From NCBI RefSeq assembly GCF_022397955.1, contig NZ_JAKEUQ010000016.1, positions 71,874-104,316 of the forward strand: a DNA stretch of 32,443 nucleotides. The letters are read 5' to 3'. Within the stretch, counting starts at the first letter, position 1. Each line of letters begins with the position of its first letter. The DNA is from Vibrio sp. Isolate32 (GTDB lineage: Bacteria > Pseudomonadota > Gammaproteobacteria > Enterobacterales > Vibrionaceae). A program made the position numbers and the translations under genes. The notes beneath the pieces are model-generated. The model made no database searches and was not told where the DNA came from. It saw only the letters and a program-made list of their open reading frames with translations. This document shows positions 26,233 to 32,443 of the stretch, piece by piece.

Positions 26233-28593
26233 CTATTTACGTAAGGCATTAAGCTTAGCTTGCGCGATACCAAAGATAGTATCGATAGGGTAACTGCCCT
26301 CATCACTCGCTTCACCTGCGGCTTTACCAGTGAACAGCTCAATCGCCTCTGTCACATGATCAATCGCCCAGATATTAAACTCACCTTTTTCCACTGCTTT
26401 CACGATGTCACTGCGCAACATTAGGTTATGAACATTAGAGCGCGGGATAATAACCCCTTGCTCATTAGAACGACCTTTGATTTCACATACATCAAAGAAG
26501 CCTTCAATCTTCTCGTTCACACCACCAATTGGCTGAGATTCACCGAACTGGTTCATCGAGCCAGTAATCGCAATGTCTTGACGGTTTGGCTGTTTTGAAA
26601 ATGCAGACACCACCGCACAAAACTCGGCCATACTGGCACTGTCACCATCTACGCCACCATACGATTGCTCGAAGGTGATATTGGTGGTGAGCGGGACTTT
26701 CGCAGTCTTGCCAAACACAGAAGAGAGATATGCCGACAAGATCATCACCCCTTTCGAGTGAATACTGCCACCAAGGTCAACGTTTCTTTCGATATCAATC
26801 ACTTCACCATCACCATAAGCGGTAGTCGCCGTGATTCGGTTCGGCGCACCAAACATATGATCGGTTGTACTCAGTACAGACAGCGCATTCACTTGCCCTA
26901 CCGCCTGACCATCAACATGGATTAGCGTTGTACCGTTGGTGAAGGTTTCCATCACGCTGTCTTGCAGTCGCCCAACACGCATCTGTTGGTTCGATAACGC
27001 TTGGTCGACGTGCGATGCACGAATCAGATTCGATTTCGAACCTCTCGCCACGTAGTTGGATTCACGAAGCAAATTAGCAATGTGTGCTGAATGCAGGGAT
27101 AGCTTACCTTGGTCACCCGCCTGACGAGAACTGTGCTCGATGATACGAGCAATCGCCTTGCGGTCACAGTGGAGCATATTGTTGTCATGGACGATGCTCG
27201 AAATGAAGCGCGCATAATGCATTTCAGAATCAGCAGTACGCTTCATCTCATCTTCAAAGTCGGCCGTCACACGGAACAGCTCACCAAACTCCGCATCGTA
27301 ATGTTGCAGCAGTTGGTATGTGCGGTAATCACCAAACAAGATGATCTTCACGTCTAGAGGAATAGGTTCTGGGTCGAGCGATACCGCACCTGTTAGCGTC
27401 ACTTCTTTCTCTAATGAAGTGAAGCTCAATTGACGAGAACGCAGCGCACGTTTCAAGCCTTCCCATACGTAAGGTTGTTCTAGCACTTTGACTGCGTCCA
27501 TTAGCAGCACGCCACCGTTCGCTCGGTGTAAGCTACCCGCGCGAATCAATGAGAAATCAGTAAATACAGTGCCTTTAAACGTTGCCGTTTCTACATAACC
27601 AAACAGAGAGTGATAATTCGGATTCTCCTCGACCACTATCGGTAAAGTGTCTTCCTTCTGGCTCACAATCACGTTCACTTTGTAGCGACGCGGCATTTTC
27701 TTATCCAAAGAGGCTGTCGCGACTTCGGCCTGCTCTGTGCTCTCTTCTAAGAAAATATCAGCGTTATCGACAATGTCTTTACGCAATGCGGTTAAGTACT
27801 TTTTAATGTCTGAATATTGACTGTAATCCTTCTTAAGCTGCTTGATGAAATGCGTGATCACATCTCGCGCCGTATCATCATTAAGCTTTTGAATCTTCTC
27901 GGTATAGGTCTCTTCAAGTTCCGTCAGTTCACGAGAAATAGTTCGCAGCCCAACTTCCAACTCATCGATGGTTTTATCAAACTGATCTTGCTCTTCAGGT
28001 GATAGCAGATCAAAGCTCTCTTCGGTGTGAAGCTCATCACCGTTCATCGCCACAAACTGGTAATCACCTTGAGTGGTGATCGTCAGGTTCACGCCGTTCT
28101 TTTTCGCTTCTTGGCTGATCGCCTCTAGCGCTGCTTGTTGTTTCGCTGCTAACTGATTCTTTAATCGGTCAGCACGGCTGAAGTACATCTCATTGTCGAA
28201 CGCGAGTGGCATCGCTTTAATGAGCTTGCGCATCAACTTTTCAATATCTTGCTTTAAGCTGCTGCCCACACCACGTGGAAGTTTCAATACCTTAGGTGTA
28301 CGAATATCTTCAAAATTCGCGATGTAACACCAGTCAAAAAGCTCCTCAACTTCATGAGGGTGTCGGTTGAGATAGCGCAGGATCATGGTACGCTTACCCA
28401 GACCGTTGCGCCCTATCGCATAAATGTTGTAACCCTTTTCCTTAATTGACATCGCGAACTCAACGGCTTTTTGCGCACGTTCTTGCCCGACGATTTCGTC
28501 AATTGGAGCCAGTTCTTTGGTCGACTTGCATGGTAACTTTCCGAGTTCTGCTACCTGATACAGCTGTTCTGTATTGAGTCTTTGAATCGCCAT
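26233..28593 (-). CDS. Lon-family (LonB-like) ATP-dependent protease
   Basis: The 786-aa product is preceded by a strong AAGGAGG site. The N-terminal region (DEIVGQERAQKAVEFAMSIK) holds a P-loop-like GRNGLGKRT (61-69) with Arg where a Ser/Thr normally follows the Lys. A coiled-coil insertion spans ~155-275. An AAA+ module has Walker-B-like GGVLLMDAV. The C-terminal Lon protease domain has catalytic Ser652 (DGDSAS) and Lys695 (GGVNEKIEG), 43 residues apart as in Lon. It lacks the classical Lon N-domain and resembles the YcbZ/LonH-type group. It is a cytoplasmic protease; its substrates are unknown. Confidence 0.9.
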   Translation of the reverse strand: MAIQRLNTEQLYQVAELGKLPCKSTKELAPIDEIVGQERAQKAVEFAMSIKEKGYNIYAIGRNGLGKRTMILRYLNRHPHEVEELFDWCYIANFEDIRTPKVLKLPRGVGSSLKQDIEKLMRKLIKAMPLAFDNEMYFSRADRLKNQLAAKQQAALEAISQEAKKNGVNLTITTQGDYQFVAMNGDELHTEESFDLLSPEEQDQFDKTIDELEVGLRTISRELTELEETYTEKIQKLNDDTARDVITHFIKQLKKDYSQYSDIKKYLTALRKDIVDNADIFLEESTEQAEVATASLDKKMPRRYKVNVIVSQKEDTLPIVVEENPNYHSLFGYVETATFKGTVFTDFSLIRAGSLHRANGGVLLMDAVKVLEQPYVWEGLKRALRSRQLSFTSLEKEVTLTGAVSLDPEPIPLDVKIILFGDYRTYQLLQHYDAEFGELFRVTADFEDEMKRTADSEMHYARFISSIVHDNNMLHCDRKAIARIIEHSSRQAGDQGKLSLHSAHIANLLRESNYVARGSKSNLIRASHVDQALSNQQMRVGRLQDSVMETFTNGTTLIHVDGQAVGQVNALSVLSTTDHMFGAPNRITATTAYGDGEVIDIERNVDLGGSIHSKGVMILSAYLSSVFGKTAKVPLTTNITFEQSYGGVDGDSASMAEFCAVVSAFSKQPNRQDIAITGSMNQFGESQPIGGVNEKIEGFFDVCEIKGRSNEQGVIIPRSNVHNLMLRSDIVKAVEKGEFNIWAIDHVTEAIELFTGKAAGEASDEGSYPIDTIFGIAQAKLNALRK

Positions 28594-28697
28594 CGCCGCC
28601 TCCTTAGTCCTTTATTTCTTAGGTGTAGATATACTCAGTGTAGATGTAATTACCTATAAATTTAGTGACTTACGCTACATCGCTGTTCAACCGAACA

Positions 28698-28744
28698 AAT
28701 AACACGCAATTTAATGCGATTTTACGAATAACAAGCAATTTAAT
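28698..28744. repeat. Pair of 18-bp direct repeats in the promoter region
   Basis: AATAACACGCAATTTAAT (28698-28715) and AATAACAAGCAATTTAAT (28727-28744) differ at one position and have a 29-bp period. They lie between the Lon-like and 28835 genes and could be regulator sites. A second pair, GTGTAGAT (28623-28630 and 28638-28645), lies nearer the Lon-like start. Confidence 0.7.
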
Positions 28745-28775
28745 TCACCAAACTTAACATCTGAATGATTTTAAT

Positions 28776-28804
28776 TTGCAATTGATAATAAATATCATTA
28801 ACAT
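28776..28804 (+). promoter_or_regulatory. Predicted promoter with Fur-box-like spacer
   Basis: TTGCAA (28776-28781) and TAACAT (28799-28804) are separated by 17 bp. The spacer holds TGATAATAAATATCA (28783-28797), matching the 7-1-7 Fur motif TGATAATnATTATCA at all but one defined position, and at 15 of 19 bases of the 19-mer consensus. It would drive the 28835-30970 genes. The AT-rich setting calls for caution. Confidence 0.45.
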
Positions 28805-28834
28805 TTTTAGATATTAAAAATCGAGGATGTGGAT

Positions 28835-29329
28835 ATGGAAATTGAACGATGTTGGATGCACTACCTAAAAGCTGAACAGTTAATGGAGCAAGGTCACTGG
28901 CCAGAAGCACAGCGCCTTTATGGTGATGTTCTCAATTCTCTTCCTCACCACATTCAAGATGCGGCATACCAAAGCGATATCAAGCCTTGCCAATTTGCCT
29001 GTCTACTTGCGGGACTCAGAGATGCAAGCGTGGCTCAATCTGAGATTCTCAACCGCCTAGGTCAGCACAAGCAAGCCTTTGATACATTGAATCAGTCTTA
29101 TGCGTTAATGCAATTTATCTCTCTTGAGAGCACAGAGTTGATTCAACGCATCCATGAATTGCTCGAAAAGCAGAGTGAAGATCTACTAAATCACCTTATC
29201 GCTTTTTGCAGTGCTCAACGCAGCTCGCATTGGATGCTAGAGCTAGAACAAATTCAACGTGCTCATCACCATTTTGGGCAACTTAAAACAACGTCAGAAG
29301 TTCAATCTTCACCAAACGTCTTAAATTGA
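28835..29329 (+). CDS. Small helical (TPR-like) cytoplasmic protein, unknown function
   Basis: The 164-aa product starts at the ATG at 28835, 7 nt after GAGGA; a GTG at 28829 is too close to that site. The sequence is all-helical, with a TPR-like opening (YLKAEQLMEQGHWPEAQRLYGDVLNSLP) and a second helical pair (LNRLGQHKQAFDTLNQSYAL). No signal peptide or enzyme motif is visible. It ends 12 bp before the YejF-type ATPase gene and is probably co-transcribed with it. I do not recognise a named family. Confidence 0.75.
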   Translation: MEIERCWMHYLKAEQLMEQGHWPEAQRLYGDVLNSLPHHIQDAAYQSDIKPCQFACLLAGLRDASVAQSEILNRLGQHKQAFDTLNQSYALMQFISLESTELIQRIHELLEKQSEDLLNHLIAFCSAQRSSHWMLELEQIQRAHHHFGQLKTTSEVQSSPNVLN

Positions 29330-29341
29330 TAAGGATATATC

Positions 29342-30970
29342 ATGTCGGACCGGGCTCTTCTTAAAGTCAATAACCTCTCCGTTAGCTTCAAAACCAACGA
29401 TGGAATCGTTGATGCGGTGAAAAAGGTTAACTTTACCCTTAAATCCAGCGAAACCTTGGCCATTGTTGGTGAATCAGGTTCTGGTAAGTCTGTCTCTTCT
29501 AACGCACTGATGCGTCTACTTCCAGACAACGCGATTATTGATGCTCAATCGGAAATCGAATTTGAGGGGCAATCAATACTTGGCAAGACTGAGCGAGAAA
29601 TGCAGTCGATTCGTGGCGACAGGATCGGCATGATCTTTCAGGAGCCGATGACCTCTCTCAACCCGTATTTACGCGTAGGTATTCAAGTGGCGGAAGCCAT
29701 GATGTGTCACCGTAAGGTATCGAAATCAAAAGCAAAACAGCGTGTGTTAGAGCTGTTTAACCTTGTGCATTTACCAATGCCTGAGCAGGCTTACACCAAG
29801 TACCCGCACGAATTTTCGGGTGGTCAGCTACAGCGCATCATGATTGCAATGGCACTGATTAATGAACCGGATATCCTGATTGCGGACGAACCGACGACAG
29901 CACTCGATGTAACGGTTCAAGCTGAAGTGCTTTCTCTTATCAAAGAGATCCAAGGCAAGATGGGAATGGCAATTTTGTTCATCACTCATGACTTAGGTGT
30001 GGTGAAACACTTCGCCGACCGCGTGCTAGTGATGTGTAAAGGTGAACTCGTAGAAGAAGGGATGACTCAATCTCTGTTCGATAGTCCTAAACATGACTAC
30101 ACACGAATGCTCATTAACTCGATACCTAAAGGAACGAAAGATCCGGTAAGCGCCGCTGCTCCAGAGCTTCTGTCTGCTGAAGATATTCGCGTTAAGTTCT
30201 TGGTGAAACCGCACTTCATCAAGTCAAAAAATCAGTACTTTGAAGCGGTGAAAGGCATCTCGTTGAACCTAAAACAAGGTGAAACCCTCGGCATTGTGGG
30301 CGAATCTGGTTCTGGTAAATCAACCCTTGGACGTGCGTTAATCGGCTTATTGCCAAGCTCAGGTCGTATTGTTTATAAGGGACAGGACGTCAGCTTACTC
30401 AACGACAAACAGCGCCATAGTCTGAAAAAAGATGTTCAAATGGTGTTCCAAGACCCTTATGGCTCCTTGTCACCACGTATGACGGTTGGGGAGATCATCA
30501 CCGAAGGCTTAACGGTGCATCAACCTCACTTATCAAAACAAGAACGTTTAGAAAGAGCTCGTAAAGCGCTGATTGAGGTTCGATTAGAGCCAAACTCAAT
30601 TAACCGCTACCCGCATGAATTCTCTGGCGGACAAAGACAACGTATTGCGATTGCTCGCGCGTTGATTCTTGAGCCATCTTTTATTCTGCTAGATGAGCCG
30701 ACTTCAGCGCTCGATCGTTCAGTGCAATTGACCGTAATCGACCTACTAAAAGACATCCAAACTAAGCACAATATTGGCTTCCTGTTTATCAGCCACGATC
30801 TCTCGGTAGTGAAGGCACTGTCGGATCGAGTAGTGGTGATGCAGAAAGGTGAAGTGATGGAAGAAGGCTCAGCTGAAGAGATTTTCAATGCACCGAAAAA
30901 TGACTACACCAAGAAGTTAATCGCAGCGTCATTCGACTTAGAAAATAAATCAGAAAAAAATGCTGCTTAG
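29342..30970 (+). CDS. yejF: Double-domain ABC transporter ATP-binding protein, YejF/OppDF type
   Basis: The 542-aa product, preceded by AAGGA, contains two complete nucleotide-binding domains. Walker A is GESGSGKS at 43-50 and again at 320-327, and the signatures are FSGGQLQR and FSGGQRQR, followed by Walker B ILIADEP and ILLDEP. The domain order and length match YejF, which powers import of oligopeptides and peptide antibiotics such as microcin C in E. coli. No binding-protein or permease genes (yejABE) are next to it, so it must work with subunits encoded elsewhere, or beyond an old rearrangement. The symbol is by similarity; other peptide/nickel-type double ATPases are possible. Confidence 0.85.
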   Translation: MSDRALLKVNNLSVSFKTNDGIVDAVKKVNFTLKSSETLAIVGESGSGKSVSSNALMRLLPDNAIIDAQSEIEFEGQSILGKTEREMQSIRGDRIGMIFQEPMTSLNPYLRVGIQVAEAMMCHRKVSKSKAKQRVLELFNLVHLPMPEQAYTKYPHEFSGGQLQRIMIAMALINEPDILIADEPTTALDVTVQAEVLSLIKEIQGKMGMAILFITHDLGVVKHFADRVLVMCKGELVEEGMTQSLFDSPKHDYTRMLINSIPKGTKDPVSAAAPELLSAEDIRVKFLVKPHFIKSKNQYFEAVKGISLNLKQGETLGIVGESGSGKSTLGRALIGLLPSSGRIVYKGQDVSLLNDKQRHSLKKDVQMVFQDPYGSLSPRMTVGEIITEGLTVHQPHLSKQERLERARKALIEVRLEPNSINRYPHEFSGGQRQRIAIARALILEPSFILLDEPTSALDRSVQLTVIDLLKDIQTKHNIGFLFISHDLSVVKALSDRVVVMQKGEVMEEGSAEEIFNAPKNDYTKKLIAASFDLENKSEKNAA

Positions 30971-31075
30971 AGGGAACTAATCAAGATTAACAGCGTCTTA
31001 TAGGTACATTCTGAATAAATTCTTAATTAGTTTCATTCTAGAATGGATATAGCAAAACTGGTTTGGCCGCCAAAA

Positions 31076-31105
31076 GAAAAATGTCGCATGGATGCGACAT
31101 TTTTC
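31076..31105. terminator. Intrinsic terminator downstream of the yejF-type gene
   Basis: GAAAAATGTCGCAT and ATGCGACATTTTTC form a perfect 14-bp stem around GG, with flanking CGCCA/TGGCG able to extend it. It lies about 105 bp after the stop codon. Confidence 0.88.
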
Positions 31106-31440
31106 GTTTCTGGCGTATATGAAAAATCAACTCAGTGATTCGAGACAGTGATTATGAAGGTTTGTTAAAATTGACGGACTTTAAACAGGGTTAGCTGATA
31201 GTCGGGTCACAGAGTGACTTAATGTCATTACTGAGGGTGTGGTCTCGGCGTATCTTGCGATACTCTTTTTGCACACAGATAGTGTTGAGATCTAAATCAT
31301 CAGGTATGGGCTTAAAGGCTGTACGTAAGCCCGTAGGCTGAACCATAAGGTTTTTCGGTTCTTCTCCGCTTTGTTGAGTCAGAACGCAATGACTCTGACT
31401 TCTACCATACTGACTAATAACCCTTTTTTAGTCAGCATGG
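31106..31440 (+). other. Non-coding, hairpin-rich region upstream of the IS91-like transposase
   Basis: I see no gene in this stretch. It contains several short hairpins: GTCAC-AGA-GTGAC (~31205-31217), GTATC-TTGC-GATAC (~31252), GGGCTTA...TAAGCCC (~31309-31333), GAACC...GGTTC (~31342-31362), AGTCAGA...TCTGACT (~31377-31400) and CTGACTAA...TTAGTCAG (31410-31435), the last directly before the transposase start. It probably contains the terminus and leader of the IS91-family element. The exact boundary cannot be set without a second copy. Confidence 0.5.
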
Positions 31441-32443
31441 ATGGATCCTATTTTGACCCAGTTACTTTCTCAGCTTTTGCACATTCAGGGGCAGGCAATC
31501 CAGTCGATTAAGGTCGATGAATCCACTCAAACTGTTGAGTTTACTATCGTCGAGACCGACGATGCCCTTCGCGCACATTGGCTCACGCATAAGCACCCTC
31601 AATTACTTTTCCCTGGCCTTGGTCAAGGTTGCGATGCGCCCATGGACAGAGGCGGCATGAGTACTTTCATTGAACTGTTGCGCAGGCATAAAGAGGCGCT
31701 CGAACATCTGTATGCCAATCAACTCAACCAAAATATGCGCTCGGCTACCCAAGCGATGTTACGGTGTCAAACAGAGCAACAAGGTCGGTCACAATGGTTT
31801 TGCAGCCACTGCCATCATGATGACCGATTGCCCCTTTCTTGTGGTCATCGTCACTGCTCTCAATGCCAACAGCGCACCACCGCTGATTGGCTTCAGCGTC
31901 AGCAACAAAAACGGTTAACTATTCACTACTTCATGGTTACCTTTACTTTACCGTATCAATTGAGAGTGCTAGCAAGGCATCAGCCTAAAGCGACATATAA
32001 CGGTATGTTTAAGGTGGCATCGGGGGTTTTAAAGGATTTTGTCAACCGCCAGCTGCAAGGTGAACTTGGGTTTACTGCTGTGCTGCATACCCACAGCCGA
32101 CAACGAAACTTGCACCCACACCTGCACATTATTGTGGCAGCAGGCAGTTACGCCCCATCCAGACAAACGTGGCACAAAGACAACAAGCATTACCTTTTTA
32201 ACGTTGTGGCTGCCGAGTGGCATACCCAAACAATGGGTGGTTGATTGTAGGCAGGTTGGTTATGGTCAGTCAGCACTGAACTATTTATCTCGCTACCTCT
32301 ATCGTGGTGTGCTGCCTGATGAAGACATTATCAAGGTCACCGATGATACGGTCACCTTCCGTTATAAAGAGAGTCAGACCAAAGCATGGCAAACTCGAAC
32401 CTTACCCATCCTTGAGTTCTTGCTGCTCATCTTGCAGCACGTG
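31441..32443 (+). mobile_element. IS91-family element, damaged and cut by the window end
   Basis: The element is recognised by its Y2/HUH transposase reading towards the right edge. Its left boundary lies somewhere in 31106-31440. IS91-type elements move by rolling-circle replication and leave no target duplication, so the ends are not obvious. The transposase is frame-disrupted, so this copy is probably inactive. Confidence 0.8.
31441..32443 (+). pseudogene. IS91-family Y2 transposase with internal deletion/frameshift, partial
   Basis: The first 267 codons (31441-32244) contain a zinc-finger-like segment (WFCSHCHHDDRLPLSCGHRH, then CSQC) and the HUH motif HPHLH (225-229). This frame stops at 32242-32244. 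In the +1 frame, homology continues upstream of that stop as WLPSGIPKQWVVDCRQVGYG, then YLSRY (32282-32296, the two catalytic Tyr) and YLYRGVLPDEDIIKVTDDTV to the window end. The frame change lies at ~32190-32207, just after HYLFN. From memory of relatives, about 30 residues normally separate HYLFN from the WVVDC block, so a small out-of-frame deletion is more likely than a single-base error. Confidence 0.85.

Overview
The window looks like chromosomal DNA of a marine gammaproteobacterium, most probably Vibrionaceae. Supporting this are moderate GC content, a complete tad (Flp pilus) operon, DUF1566 surface lipoproteins, a Lon-family protease of the type common in Vibrio, and broken insertion sequences. 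The species cannot be named from the sequence alone.

Layout. (1) 1-782: the end of a decayed ISAs1-family element with a frameshifted transposase, running off the left edge. (2) 966-8056: two divergent lipoprotein genes with related N-terminal regions. One carries an Asp-rich tract encoded by a hexamer repeat. The other is very large (1626 aa), with about seven ~90-aa repeats, a coiled coil and DUF1566 modules. A Fur-box-like palindrome lies in the shared promoter region. (3) 8126-18428: a tightly overlapping tad operon in the order flp, cpaB, rcpA, cpaD, tadZ, tadA, tadB, tadC, tadD, tadE, tadF, tadG. It holds the pilin, secretin, motor ATPase, inner-membrane platform, pseudopilins and vWFA protein, but no prepilin peptidase gene (tadV). 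(4) 18501-23541: a five-gene cluster on the same strand with no clear terminator separating it from tad. It encodes an exported thioredoxin, a DUF4266 protein ending in a CxC tail, a DUF3570 outer-membrane barrel, an atypical ApbE (FAD:protein FMN transferase) and a full-length DsbD. A strong bidirectional terminator ends it. (5) 23615-25029 (minus): a GNAT protein and an APH-like kinase in a short operon, preceded by 11 perfect copies of a 7-bp repeat. (6) 25359-26105: a PilZ (c-di-GMP receptor) protein. (7) 26233-28593 (minus): a Lon-like protease. (8) 28835-30970: a small helical protein and a double-domain YejF-type ABC ATPase without permease genes, behind a promoter with a Fur-box-like spacer. 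(9) 31076-32443: a terminator, a hairpin-rich region and a damaged IS91-family (Y2/HUH) transposase running off the right edge.

The most interesting part is the redox cluster at 18501-23541. DsbD can move electrons from the cytoplasm to periplasmic thioredoxin-like partners, and the encoded exported thioredoxin and the Cys-x-Cys tail of the DUF4266 protein are plausible partners. ApbE attaches FMN to Ser/Thr in a Dxx(S/T)(G/S)A(S/T) sequon. The DUF3570 barrel has exactly such a site (DSVSGAS, residues 64-70). I infer a thiol- and flavin-linked electron-transfer or metal-handling system reaching the outer membrane. Its substrate and function are unknown, and the ApbE itself departs from canonical family residues.
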